NCBI GenBank assembly: GCA_030432235.1
Contig: JAUIHT010000001.1
Span: 1 to 64,000, forward strand
Direction: 5' to 3'
From: Verrucomicrobiia bacterium
GTDB taxonomy: Bacteria > Verrucomicrobiota > Verrucomicrobiia > Opitutales > Cerasicoccaceae
Length of the DNA: 64,000 nt
Below are positions 25,676-34,829 of the stretch, piece by piece. Both the position numbers and the translations under genes were made by a program. Numbering within the stretch: the first letter of the stretch is position 1; each line of letters starts with the position of its first letter. The notes under the pieces were generated by a model. That model had not been told where the DNA came from. It saw only the letters and a program-made list of their open reading frames with translations, and did no database searches.

Positions 25676-26034
25676 AGCCATTGATACTCAGTACATTGCT
25701 CTTGCTTGTGTCCCTGCCTCTGCGGGCGGAGACGCTGGAGGATTATCAGCCGCTGCTCGATAACTCCCCCTTCCTCAGCAAGGCCTTCAAGGATCGGCTG
25801 GCCAATTCCAAGGCTACGGGGATGAATCAGATGACTTTTAGCGGCTACACCAAAATCGACGGCCAGTGGCGGCTCTGCTTTATCAACAAGAAGACACATC
25901 TGGCCATTTGGGCGAGTGTGGGGGACGAAATCGAGGGAATCAAAATAACCCGGTTCGACCCGCTCATTCACGCGGTTACTCTCGAGCGTGGTGGGGTTGC
26001 CAATACAATTACCATGGACAAACCGAAAAATTAG
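25672..26034 (+). CDS. Small periplasmic GspC homology-region-like protein
   Basis: A 120-residue exported protein with a signal peptide (residues 1-18, ...LPLRAE). Its C-terminal half, 'MTFSGYTKIDGQWRLCFINKKTHLAIWASVGDEIEGIKITRFDPLIHAVTLERGG', resembles the HR domain of GspC/PilP, a small beta-barrel that docks on the N0 domain of the secretin. It lacks GspC's own N-terminal membrane helix, having a cleavable signal instead. The start overlaps the gspD stop (ATGA). I infer that it fills the GspC role; the similarity is modest. Confidence 0.6.
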   Translation: MKPLILSTLLLLVSLPLRAETLEDYQPLLDNSPFLSKAFKDRLANSKATGMNQMTFSGYTKIDGQWRLCFINKKTHLAIWASVGDEIEGIKITRFDPLIHAVTLERGGVANTITMDKPKN

Positions 26035-26054
26035 GGATAAGCCATAATGGGGTT

Positions 26055-27785
26055 ATGAAAGACGTGTTCAGTTTACCGCCGATGAAGCGCATGCTCGAAG
26101 GTGTGGATAGTGCTCACGTCCAAGCGGTTACGGAGTCGCCGCGCGCGAAGAAACTTAACCTGCTCTCCGACTTGACCGGCATCACCGAACGGGAGTTTCT
26201 CGTCATCATCTCCAACGGGTCGGCCCTGGGCATCCTTGACCGTTTTGAGCCAGATACCGAAGCAGCGGACAAAATCCCGCTTCGCATGATCCTCCGCTAC
26301 CAGTGCGTGCCCATCAAGCCGCCACCGGAGTGGTCCGACGTCTTTTGCATGGCCACCTCCTGGCCGCCGGACGAAGCCATGGAGCAATGGCTGTACTCAG
26401 CCGTGCGCCAGGAAATCGCCTTCTTCCTCGTCCTGCCAGAGCGCTTAAACAGCTTTCTGACAGAGCGTTATGGTGTGGGCTCAGAGAGTCTGGACGACCC
26501 CGAGATGCAGGCCCTTCTCGACAACGTCAACCAGAAGGAAGAGGAGGAAGAAGACGAGAACGCGGCCATCATCCGCTTCGTCAACGAGGTCATCGCCCAG
26601 GCCATGCGGGACCGCGCAACGGACATCCACTTTGAGCCGCGCCGAGAAGCCCTCAAGATTCGCTACCGTATCGACGGTCGTCTGGTGCCCGTGACCGTGC
26701 CGAAAAATCTGGTGGCTTACCAGAGTGCCATCATTTCCCGCGTCAAAATCATGGCGCGGCTGAATATTTCCGAGAAACGCCGCCCGCAGGACGGTCGCAT
26801 CACCTACGGTGGTGGCCGCGACGAGGTCGATGTGCGTGTATCGACCCTGCCCACCATGTACGGGGAGAGCATCAGCATGCGCTTGCTCAACGAGCAGAGC
26901 CAGCCGACTTCCATCCGCGATTTGGGTTTCATCGAGTCGGATGAAACGGCTATCGGCAAGGTGCTCGACCTGCCACATGGCATCGTGCTGATCACCGGCC
27001 CCACCGGCTCCGGTAAGAGTACGACCCTGAGCGCCTTCATGCATCGTTTGGGCACGCCCGACCGCCGTGTCATCACGGTGGAGGACCCCATCGAGTACGA
27101 GATCAACGAAATCAACCAGACGCAGGTAAACCACGAGATCGGCCTGTCCTTCGCCAGTGCCCTGCGTAGCGTTTTGCGCCAGGACCCCGACGTCATCATG
27201 GTCGGGGAAATCCGCGACCGTGAAACCGCCGACATCGCCGTGCGTGCCTCGCTGACCGGTCACCTTGTCCTTTCTACGCTCCACACCAACGATGCCCCCG
27301 GTGCCATCACGCGCCTCATCGACATGGAGATCGAGCCCTTCCTCATCGCCTCTTCGGTGGAGATGGTCATCGCCCAGCGTCTGGTGCGTCGTCTGTGTCA
27401 GTCCTGTGCGCAGCGGGATGATGCGGACATCACGTACATCAGCTCCTGCCTCCTGGCCTTGGGCATCCCCACGAAGGAAGTCCAATTTGCTCACGGCGCC
27501 AAAAAGCCTTGCGGCTGCGAGGACTGCCGCAATCTCGGATACCGGGGCCGCATCGGCATTTACGAAATCCTGCGTGTCAACGAATCCGTCCACGAGCTCA
27601 TTTACCGTCGCGCCTCCGCACAGGAGATCCGCCGTCGGGCTCTCGAGCACGGTATGCGCAGTCTGCAGACTTGCGGCTGGCACCACGTCAAACACGGGCT
27701 GACCAGCCTGTCGGAAATCATGCGCTACGCCGACATGAGCTCCGAGGACGAAACGGCTGACACCAAAAAGCCATCCGAGCAGTAA
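26055..27785 (+). CDS. gspE: T2SS ATPase GspE
   Basis: A 576-residue secretion ATPase from the ATG at 26055. The N-terminal GspE-type domain is followed by 'AMRDRATDIHFEPR', Walker A GPTGSGKST (residues 315-323), an Asp box 'VEDPIEYEI', Walker B-like 'DPDVIMVGEIRDRETADIA' (near 377) and the His box 'GHLVLSTLHTNDA'. The C-terminal metal site has Cys pairs 'LCQSCAQ' and 'PCGCEDC', as in GspE/PilB. It powers pseudopilus assembly from the cytoplasm. The open frame continuing upstream to 25866 lies in the previous gene. Its end is 123 bases before gspF. Confidence 0.95.
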   Translation: MKDVFSLPPMKRMLEGVDSAHVQAVTESPRAKKLNLLSDLTGITEREFLVIISNGSALGILDRFEPDTEAADKIPLRMILRYQCVPIKPPPEWSDVFCMATSWPPDEAMEQWLYSAVRQEIAFFLVLPERLNSFLTERYGVGSESLDDPEMQALLDNVNQKEEEEEDENAAIIRFVNEVIAQAMRDRATDIHFEPRREALKIRYRIDGRLVPVTVPKNLVAYQSAIISRVKIMARLNISEKRRPQDGRITYGGGRDEVDVRVSTLPTMYGESISMRLLNEQSQPTSIRDLGFIESDETAIGKVLDLPHGIVLITGPTGSGKSTTLSAFMHRLGTPDRRVITVEDPIEYEINEINQTQVNHEIGLSFASALRSVLRQDPDVIMVGEIRDRETADIAVRASLTGHLVLSTLHTNDAPGAITRLIDMEIEPFLIASSVEMVIAQRLVRRLCQSCAQRDDADITYISSCLLALGIPTKEVQFAHGAKKPCGCEDCRNLGYRGRIGIYEILRVNESVHELIYRRASAQEIRRRALEHGMRSLQTCGWHHVKHGLTSLSEIMRYADMSSEDETADTKKPSEQ

Positions 27786-27872
27786 TCACTAGCTGGTAGA
27801 TGGACACGGTACACCTGTTTCTTAATGCTCTCATTTTTCGTCAACGAACGCTATGCGGCTCGCGCCACACTC

Positions 27873-27900
27873 AGCGTTTAGCACTTAGCATTTAGCGTTT
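27873..27900 (+). repeat. Four-unit heptad repeat, AGC every 7 bases
   Basis: The units are agcgttt, agcactt, agcattt and agcgttt, between gspE and gspF. They end 8 bases before the gspF ATG. The pattern is the same as the arrays at 14163 and 14251. Confidence 0.7.
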
Positions 27901-27908
27901 GTTTTTCT

Positions 27909-29171
27909 ATGCCGAGCTTTGCCTATCGCGCCATTGGTACCAACGGACGTTATGAAAACGGCCGCATCGATGCGGTTACCAGTTCCGATGCCCGCAAGCG
28001 TCTGCGCGAACGTGGCCTGAATCCCCTCGATCTGCGTAACAGTGACTCGCCCTCGTCGGCGCGCATAGCTCTGACGGGTGGGGCGTCGACCCAGAAGAAG
28101 GCCGACCTCGACAAGATGCCAATGACCCGTGCCAGGGCCGACAAGCTCAGCCTGGCTATACTTGAGAAGATTTACCAGTTGGTGGAAAACGGCCTGCCGC
28201 TGGGGGACGCCGTTAAGTCGCTCAGCCAGCGTTTGACCGATCCGGTGCTGCACGCCATCAGTGAGGAGCTTTGGCGCGATCTCAGCGAGGGTGCGACGCT
28301 GGCCGTCGCCCTGCGCAAGCGTCCGAAGCTCTTCGACCCGACTCTGGCTTCCATGATCGAGGCAGGCGAGGCCACCGGCAATCTCGAGCCTATTCTGGCA
28401 AATATCATCCGGTTGTTGGAAACGCGTATCAAGCTGCGTAAGGAGATTCTCTCGGGATTATCCTATCCCGCGTTCATCCTGGTGATCGTGTTTTTCGTGC
28501 TCATCTTCGTGCTCTTCTACCTGATGCCGAAGGTGGAGCAGATGCTGGACTCCATGGGAGGTGAACTTTCCCTGGCGGCGAAAATCGTACTGGGTTTTGC
28601 CAACTTCTCGCTCACGGGAGGTCCGGTCATCCTGATCGTGGGTGCGGCTTTAGCGGTGGGTCTGATGCAGTGGCGCAAGACCGGGGAAGGCCGTTTCAAG
28701 ACGGACAAGCTTCTCCTGCGGATTCCTGTCATCAAGCAAATCGTCATGAACGCCGAGCTTAGTCGCATGTGCAACCTCGCCGCCATCCTTCTGGGCAGCG
28801 GGGTGGATACCACCGACGCGCTGAAGCTGATCGAAAAGAGCTTCCAGAATGAAAGCCTGCGATTACGCTTTCGTACCAGCCGGGCGCTCATCTCCGACGG
28901 TGCCTCCTTCTCTGACGCGCTGCAGAATCAGGGCATACTTACAGACATGGATGCGGACGTGTTGAGCGTGAGCGAGAATACCGGTAGCGTGGTGAAGGGC
29001 TTCGGCAATATTTACCGGAGTCGTCACAATGCGCTCGAGGAGCAGATGAAGCGCCTGACTGTCGTGATTGCCACCGGCTCGCTACTCTTTGTCTTCGTGA
29101 TGGTCTTCCTGTTGGTCTTCGGGATCGTTTCGTCGATCATGCAGCTCAGTTCGTCTGTGCTGGCCGGGTAG
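27909..29171 (+). CDS. gspF: T2SS inner membrane platform protein GspF
   Basis: A 420-residue protein with the two T2SSF domains (about residues 75-200 and 275-395) and three membrane spans: 'FILVIVFFVLIFVLFYLMPK', 'GPVILIVGAALAVGLM' and the C-terminal 'VIATGSLLFVFVMVFLLVFGIVSSI'. Family motifs 'LSLAILEKIYQLVENGLPL', 'MIEAGEATGNLEPIL' and 'VSENTGSV' are present. GspF is the membrane anchor around which the pseudopilus is built. It ends the secretion operon; no prepilin peptidase is seen in the window. Confidence 0.94.
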   Translation: MPSFAYRAIGTNGRYENGRIDAVTSSDARKRLRERGLNPLDLRNSDSPSSARIALTGGASTQKKADLDKMPMTRARADKLSLAILEKIYQLVENGLPLGDAVKSLSQRLTDPVLHAISEELWRDLSEGATLAVALRKRPKLFDPTLASMIEAGEATGNLEPILANIIRLLETRIKLRKEILSGLSYPAFILVIVFFVLIFVLFYLMPKVEQMLDSMGGELSLAAKIVLGFANFSLTGGPVILIVGAALAVGLMQWRKTGEGRFKTDKLLLRIPVIKQIVMNAELSRMCNLAAILLGSGVDTTDALKLIEKSFQNESLRLRFRTSRALISDGASFSDALQNQGILTDMDADVLSVSENTGSVVKGFGNIYRSRHNALEEQMKRLTVVIATGSLLFVFVMVFLLVFGIVSSIMQLSSSVLAG

Positions 29172-29184
29172 CCGCTTGTTCGAT

Positions 29185-30966
29185 TTACGCTGGGCCATCG
29201 CTATGGTCATTCGAGGTGGCCTCTGTTCCAGCAGGTGTCGCCGGCTTTCGGCGCGGTGAAAACATGCGAGCCAGCAGGAGCCCACCGACCCCCAGGATAA
29301 ATAGGCCGAGAAGCAGTATCTGCAGGCGCGCGGCCAGGCTGTTGGGGAGGAAAAGAAAGAGCAGGATCATCGCTCCCAGCGTGCAGGAAGTCCCGCCAAG
29401 AATCTTATATTGGATGCGGTCTTCGGAGTGGCCGATCTCTCGGGCAAAGTCCACCGGCTTGTGCATTTTTTCGTAAAAGCGAGCGACCTGGTCCTTGTAT
29501 GCTGTTGAGGCACGCTTCCAGACAGGCAAGCTGATGAGGCAACCGAGGAGGCTGAAGCCGTAAATCCATACGAGACGGTCCTGGATGGGCCAGGATTCGC
29601 CCCCGGCAGTGCTTTGCACCACAAAGTATGCCGAGGGTATCAAGGCCATGGCGATGATGATATAGTAGGACCACCAGTGCAGGCGCTTGATCCAGAGGGC
29701 TAATAGTATGGGCATACTCAGGGGCAGGCCGACGACGGCGGAGATCATCAGGTAGGCGTCGAACAGAGCTATTTCCTTCTGAAAAGCCAGTAAGAGCCCG
29801 ACCATGATGATGTAGATACCCAGCAGGACGGTGAACAACCGGCATAGGTATAATCCGGTGCGATCGCTCAGGGGAGCCAGGCCGAGTTTTTCCCGCAGAC
29901 GGGGTATCATGTTGTTGACGATGATGCCGGTGGTGGTGTTCAGCCCGGTATCCATGCTGCTCATGGTGGCAGCCAGCATGGCGGCAAGCATCAGGCCCAT
30001 CAGTCCGTTTGGTAGGAGGTTTTGCGCGATGACCGCATAGCTGGCCGTGGCCGGCTCTTTGATGCCCTGGGCCAGCACTTGGTCTGCGTAGAGGAAGCGC
30101 GCCACCATGGGTGGCACGAACCAGACGATGGTGCCGATGATCATGAGCAGGCACGCCCAGACGGATGCCCAGCGCGCGTGCCGGCTGTCCTTGACGGAGA
30201 GAAAGCGCCCTGCCGTACCGAGGTTCAGGTAGCCCTGTAGCTGCAGGATGAAGATTACGATGGCCCATTTCCAGGTGAACTTGTCGCCCGCAAATTGGCC
30301 GGGTTCCTTGATCCACTGGAAGTCCTGTGCAAAGCGTGAGTCGTGGAAATAGGCAAAGAAAGCACCGAAGCCACCGACCGCCTTCAGCGAAAGATAGAAA
30401 ACCAGAATGGTCAGGGCAAAGAGCAATAGCCCCTGCACGAAGTCCGTTGCCATCACCGCCCAACGCCCGCCCGTAGTGGAATAAAACAGGACGATGAAGC
30501 CCAGCACGATAATCACCCAGGGGGTGGGGATGTTGAGTATGGCCGACGTAAAGACGGCCAGGGCATAGAGCTGGGTGGCCGCGCTGATGGGCTGGATGAG
30601 CAGGGAAAAAATGGCGCTGAACTGCTCCACGCTTACATGAAATCGCTCACGCATAACGTCTGCCCAGGTCGTGGCACGGGTTTGCCGAAACCAGGGGCCG
30701 ATGAATATGCACAGGGCAAGTCCCACGATATTCGCCAGATAGATAACGAGAAATGTAGGACCTGCGGTAAATGCAGCGGAGGCGTTTCCGGTGAAGGTGA
30801 AGGCGCTGATGCCGGCCATGAACATGCTGGTGCCGACCATCCACCAGGTGCCCTGTGCTCCGCCACGTGCGAAGTCGCTGATGTTGCGATTGAGGCGCGA
30901 GAAGAGCGTCCCCACGATCATCAGCACCAGTAAATAAACGCCGAGGACCGTGTATTCGATGATCAT
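29185..30966 (-). CDS. Sodium:solute symporter (SSS family)
   Basis: A 593-residue transporter with about 13-14 membrane spans. The SSS pattern is clear: 'GGAQGTWWMVGTSMFMAGISAFTFTGNASAAF' near the start, 'GLMLAAMLAATMSSMDTGLNTTTGIIVNNM' in the middle and a C-terminal basic tail. The ATG at 30966 is preferred over a GTG at 31041, which lies inside the next gene. Relatives carry sugars, organic acids or amino acids with Na+; the substrate cannot be named. It follows the 744-residue beta-helix gene by 31 bases, so the two probably form one unit. A close paralogue is at 51011. Confidence 0.92.
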   Translation of the reverse strand: MIIEYTVLGVYLLVLMIVGTLFSRLNRNISDFARGGAQGTWWMVGTSMFMAGISAFTFTGNASAAFTAGPTFLVIYLANIVGLALCIFIGPWFRQTRATTWADVMRERFHVSVEQFSAIFSLLIQPISAATQLYALAVFTSAILNIPTPWVIIVLGFIVLFYSTTGGRWAVMATDFVQGLLLFALTILVFYLSLKAVGGFGAFFAYFHDSRFAQDFQWIKEPGQFAGDKFTWKWAIVIFILQLQGYLNLGTAGRFLSVKDSRHARWASVWACLLMIIGTIVWFVPPMVARFLYADQVLAQGIKEPATASYAVIAQNLLPNGLMGLMLAAMLAATMSSMDTGLNTTTGIIVNNMIPRLREKLGLAPLSDRTGLYLCRLFTVLLGIYIIMVGLLLAFQKEIALFDAYLMISAVVGLPLSMPILLALWIKRLHWWSYYIIIAMALIPSAYFVVQSTAGGESWPIQDRLVWIYGFSLLGCLISLPVWKRASTAYKDQVARFYEKMHKPVDFAREIGHSEDRIQYKILGGTSCTLGAMILLFLFLPNSLAARLQILLLGLFILGVGGLLLARMFSPRRKPATPAGTEATSNDHSDGPA

Positions 30967-30997
30967 GGGAACGTGTTCTCTGGATGTCTGATAGCCT

Positions 30998-33232
30998 CTA
31001 TGGCTCCAACTCAATGTAGTCGACGACCAGCCCGTAGCCACTGCTGGCCGCGTTTTTGCCGGTCACAGTGAGGGTTACGTCCTTGTCGCCCGAGGTGGTG
31101 AAGGTCTTGGTGCCTATGGAGAGCTCCTGGTAGGTGATGCTGGCGCTATACTGATCCTGTTCCGTACCGAAATCGACGCCGTCGATTGCGAGTTGGAACT
31201 TGCCGCGTGTGTTCATCGTTTTGGTTCCTATCTTGATGGTGTATTGGCCGGCGGGAACATCAGGTAAGGTATAGGTGATGTAATCCCCCGAGGCGTCGGC
31301 ATTGAGTTTTTCCGCTTCACCATTACTGGACTGTGATTCAGTGAAGTTGGTGATGGAATCGGAGGCACCAGGCGTGGCGAGGGATTCCGCCTCATAGCGA
31401 ATCGTTGAGGTGTCATAAGGGCAAAGATAGATGTAGTCGAAGGTTAAACTATAACCGGGACTGGAGGCATTTTTGCCTGTGACGGTGAAGGTGAAGTCGC
31501 GATCCCCGGTGGAGGTGAAGGTGCGGCTGCCAAGATAGAATGCGTCGTAGGCAGTGCCATTGTAGTACTCGTCTTGAATGGCCCCTTGGTCAATCCCGTC
31601 GATGTCGAGTTGGAATTGTCCGCGGGACGTGAACTTCTTAACCCGGGCCAGGACTTGGTAATCGCCTGCCGGGATGTCCGGTAGCGTATAGGTGATGTAA
31701 TCGCCTACGGCGTTGGCATTGAGCTTGTCGGCCGCACCTCCGCTGGCGCCACCTTCGTAGAAGACAGTGACGGTGTCCGAGGCGGAAATCGTGCTGACAT
31801 CCTCGTTCTCGAAGAGTAGCTCACCAATATAGCCCGGGGATGAATAGTTTAGGCCTGCTGTGCCAGAGGGGACAAAGTCTCCCCCGGGCGGTGTCCCCTC
31901 GTAGAGGCCACCCGTGACCCAGCTGAGTCCCGGCCAGGTGAGGTAGCCGTCGGTCATGGATGCTTGTTGATCGGGATCGGAGTGGTTTCTGGCTGGGTAC
32001 ACGGCCAGATCGAGAGGTGTACCGGAACGCGGCTGACCGTAGAAGTTGACAAATTCGTTAGGGAAGGGACCGCCCATCCCTCCGGATAATCCACGATCGA
32101 GCCAGACCACGCCACCGCCGCCGGCTCCGGCGAACCATTCGGGATCCAGGGAGATATCCATACGCTTAAAGGTGAACTTGTTGTTCGTGTTGTAATTGGC
32201 AACGAGGAACAAGCCCTGGTAGTTACTGCTGCCGCTCAAGCGGTCGACGCGTACTTCCAGGGACCCTCCCCAGGTCTGAATGACGTCGGAATGAACGCCG
32301 CCTGACTCGGTGTCCAGATAGCCCTGCAGGTGCTCCACGCGCGCATTCTGAATTTGGATGATGGATGTCGGTGCGCTGATGCCGAAAGCATCACCCTGGG
32401 CGATACTGCTTTCGTGTGAAATGAGTACACCTTCGATATGAACGACGCGTCCATAATCTCCGCTCTTAATAATGAAAGCGTTATCCACATTGCTGATTTC
32501 TATTTGGCCACCGATGACGACCACATTGCGTCCACCTTCGATTTGTACCCGCCTTTTGCGTGTGACGGTGGTTGGCAGGTTGATGATGTAGTCCTGTCCG
32601 GAGCTGAGGGTCGAGAGCCAGTCGTTTTCGCCGAGGTTGATCGTTACCGGGTCGACCAGCGCGGGTGGCGCCCAAGTCAGCTTTTCACTGGGAGCCACCG
32701 ATACATTGTCGATGGCGAAATTACTGTCACTGCCCCCCAGGCGAAAGGCCAAATAGGCGCCGGCTTCGTTGGATGATGGGGTGAAGCTGTAGGTGTAGCT
32801 GTCCGTGGTAGTGCCGATGGACAGATTGTACTTGGCCCAAAGGACGGAGCCGGACTCGCTGTAGACAATGACGTCGATGGCCTTGGTCTCGCTGGCGTTG
32901 GCTTCGAAGTAAATGGCATGCGGGATGTTCGCCATGAGGTCGCCGTAGAATGTCTGCTTGAGCTGAACGTTGGCTTTATGGGAGCCGCCATCGGTGATGG
33001 TGACCAGGGCCTTGCCGGCGCTGTTGGTGAGGGTGCCCGAAGCACCGGAGGTGAAACTCGTGGTCCAGCCATCGAAGCTCGCGAAGCTGCCGTTGGTGAT
33101 TAATTCGCCTGGAGTAGCCAGGGCGGATGCCAGGCCGGATAGCATGCAAAGCACAGCCATTCTAAGGATGAAGGCGGTTGCTTGGAGGGGGGGGCGATTT
33201 GATTTATTCAACGAGGTTAGGGGTGTTTTCAT
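30998..33232 (-). CDS. Secreted multi-domain beta-helix-like protein with CBM-like modules
   Basis: A 744-residue secreted protein (signal peptide about 1-40). Residues 42-180 resemble a CBM4/9-type jellyroll ('ELITNGSFASFDGWTTSF', 'FAIDNVSVAP'). Residues 183-470 form a right-handed beta-helix-like unit starting EKLTWAPP with 'GGRNVVVIGG' and 'GVHSDVIQTWGG'. Two tandem C-terminal modules of about 130 residues follow (about 480-608 and 612-744), each with 'DYITYTLPD.PAG.Y' and 'FQL.IDG.D.G..QD.Y', like CBM6/35-type domains. The central unit is paralogous to the whole 39294-40283 protein. It probably binds or cleaves a polysaccharide; no catalytic residues were proven. The shared TTCTTACTGTAGAA element lies upstream at 33283. 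Confidence 0.72.
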   Translation of the reverse strand: MKTPLTSLNKSNRPPLQATAFILRMAVLCMLSGLASALATPGELITNGSFASFDGWTTSFTSGASGTLTNSAGKALVTITDGGSHKANVQLKQTFYGDLMANIPHAIYFEANASETKAIDVIVYSESGSVLWAKYNLSIGTTTDSYTYSFTPSSNEAGAYLAFRLGGSDSNFAIDNVSVAPSEKLTWAPPALVDPVTINLGENDWLSTLSSGQDYIINLPTTVTRKRRVQIEGGRNVVVIGGQIEISNVDNAFIIKSGDYGRVVHIEGVLISHESSIAQGDAFGISAPTSIIQIQNARVEHLQGYLDTESGGVHSDVIQTWGGSLEVRVDRLSGSSNYQGLFLVANYNTNNKFTFKRMDISLDPEWFAGAGGGGVVWLDRGLSGGMGGPFPNEFVNFYGQPRSGTPLDLAVYPARNHSDPDQQASMTDGYLTWPGLSWVTGGLYEGTPPGGDFVPSGTAGLNYSSPGYIGELLFENEDVSTISASDTVTVFYEGGASGGAADKLNANAVGDYITYTLPDIPAGDYQVLARVKKFTSRGQFQLDIDGIDQGAIQDEYYNGTAYDAFYLGSRTFTSTGDRDFTFTVTGKNASSPGYSLTFDYIYLCPYDTSTIRYEAESLATPGASDSITNFTESQSSNGEAEKLNADASGDYITYTLPDVPAGQYTIKIGTKTMNTRGKFQLAIDGVDFGTEQDQYSASITYQELSIGTKTFTTSGDKDVTLTVTGKNAASSGYGLVVDYIELEP

Positions 33233-33282
33233 AACGGCATCAGCCTATCTGAAGCCGTGTTTCTCCAGCAAATGGCGCGTTC

Positions 33283-33296
33283 TTCTTACTGTAGAA
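33283..33296 (-). promoter_or_regulatory. Shared regulatory element TTCTTACTGTAGAA
   Basis: An exact copy of the 14-base element, 50 bases upstream of the beta-helix/symporter unit. The ends TTCT and AGAA are inverted. Other copies lie at 34816, 39237 and 41276. Confidence 0.6.
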
Positions 33297-33352
33297 TTTG
33301 ATGAGACGAAAGGCGGGTGGTGTGCCAATTTCATCCGGGCGACAGTACCGGA

Positions 33353-34768
33353 CTACTGGATAGCCGACACAACGGCTTTGTCTGAGAACTCCGACGCTTT
33401 GACGAAGTGAACCTTTTGCTCGACTAGAAAATCGATGATCTGAACGAACTGGTCCCAGCGTTCGCCGCTCCAATGTGACGGGTGGCCCTGGACGACGAAA
33501 TATTCGCTGCCTCGATTATGCGCATAGCCTTCCACGAAAGCGGCATAGTTGGGCACGAAGAGCGGGGCTTCGATGTTCAAGCTCCAGCAGCGCTCCAATA
33601 TGACTTTGCCTGCACTGTCATCTGTCTTTCCATATAGCCAAACGGTAATGTCCGGTGTTTCGGAAAGGACACGTACTGTATCCTCATCCGTAGCGCCGAA
33701 AGGGGGGCCAAAGGTGGTGAAAGGTGCGCCCAGGTATTCGCTCGCCAGTTGCTGCGAGCGTTCGAAATGTTCTTTTTGATGAGCGTAGCCCGAGCCTTTA
33801 AACTCCTTCAGGCTTTTGCCATCTGCCTTCCAGGCTGCATGGTCGTAGCCGTGATTCCAGTATTCGACCAGGCCGGTTGATTGAAAATCGCGTGCCCACG
33901 CCAGGAACTCGGTGGCGTTGTCATCCATGCCTTTCGCGATGATACCGAAGGTGACCGTGACGTTTTTCTCTTTTGCCAAATCGGCGACTTCTTTCCACTT
34001 GGGGTGCGCGTCTCCGTTGTGCGCTTTGAGGTCATCCAGTTTCAGGACAACTTTGGGCGGAGCCTGATTGCGATACGGGTTGTCCGCGATTTCCTCAAGG
34101 AACGCAGCCAACTCCACCGGATCGAAGGGCGGTACCGGTTGCTCTGCGGTAAGTTTTGGCGACCAGTCTTCACCCGCATCGAGGGCATAGATTTTAAAGT
34201 CATCGATATCGACAGCGCCGGCCTCGCCTTTGCCCGACAGGATATGAATCGACAAGTTTTCCGCATCGTCGGGCGCAGCGGCTGCGATCGTGGACTTGTT
34301 GAAGAAGCGTCCGCCACTCACTCGCACCCCGGGCCACTTGCGAATGGATGCTTCCGCCGGGGTAAGGCTATTGCCCGTGCTGTCCGAAAAATACATTTTC
34401 ACACCGATGTCGCTGCCGGGTTGCACCCCTCCTCCGCCGCTCCAGAAAGTAACGACATAAGTGGTCCCCGGCTCGACGGGAACGTCGGAGCTAACGATCT
34501 CAAACGGCCCTAACTCCGGGTCGCTGTTTACGCGCAGCCCGACCTTGCCCAGTGAGGCTGCTTCCGGAGTTGCTTGGACAATGTTGTTTTCGTCAACCGT
34601 GATAGTCCAGCCGCCCATTCCGTTTTCGAATCCGGCATTCGGCAGTGGTATCGCCTGCCGGGCGTGAGCTCCAGAGGCCATGAAAAGAAGACCAAGGACA
34701 CTGAAGAGCATGCAGGTAGATACCTTTGCGGTGAAAGATGGAAGTACTCTAGGAGGGAGCGTGATCAT
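33353..34768 (-). CDS. Secreted NodB-fold (polysaccharide deacetylase-like) protein with CBM-like domain
   Basis: A 471-residue secreted protein from the ATG at 34768 (a TTG at 34804 is the alternative). After the signal peptide (about 1-36) comes a CBM-like jellyroll (about 40-190: 'NAGFENGMGGWTITVD', 'GAVDIDDFKIYA'). A NodB-like catalytic domain follows with paired Asp in 'KLDDLKAHNGD' (about residue 245) and a His pair in 'NHGYDH' (about 305), the metal-site pattern of carbohydrate esterase family 4 relatives. The usual TFDDG motif is altered. The C-terminal 'FVVQGHPSHWS' fits the fold. It may deacetylate or bind a polysaccharide; activity is inferred. Confidence 0.68.
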   Translation of the reverse strand: MITLPPRVLPSFTAKVSTCMLFSVLGLLFMASGAHARQAIPLPNAGFENGMGGWTITVDENNIVQATPEAASLGKVGLRVNSDPELGPFEIVSSDVPVEPGTTYVVTFWSGGGGVQPGSDIGVKMYFSDSTGNSLTPAEASIRKWPGVRVSGGRFFNKSTIAAAAPDDAENLSIHILSGKGEAGAVDIDDFKIYALDAGEDWSPKLTAEQPVPPFDPVELAAFLEEIADNPYRNQAPPKVVLKLDDLKAHNGDAHPKWKEVADLAKEKNVTVTFGIIAKGMDDNATEFLAWARDFQSTGLVEYWNHGYDHAAWKADGKSLKEFKGSGYAHQKEHFERSQQLASEYLGAPFTTFGPPFGATDEDTVRVLSETPDITVWLYGKTDDSAGKVILERCWSLNIEAPLFVPNYAAFVEGYAHNRGSEYFVVQGHPSHWSGERWDQFVQIIDFLVEQKVHFVKASEFSDKAVVSAIQ

Positions 34769-34815
34769 GATGATGATTACCTTTGCGATGCTTGCGTGGT
34801 TCAAATGCTATGAGC

Positions 34816-34829
34816 TTCGCACTGTAGAA
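34816..34829 (-). promoter_or_regulatory. Shared regulatory element, variant TTCGCACTGTAGAA
   Basis: Matches 12 of 14 bases of the element, with the core ACTGTAGAA intact. It lies 48 bases upstream of the ATG at 34768, close to the 50-base spacing of the 33283 copy. Confidence 0.5.
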
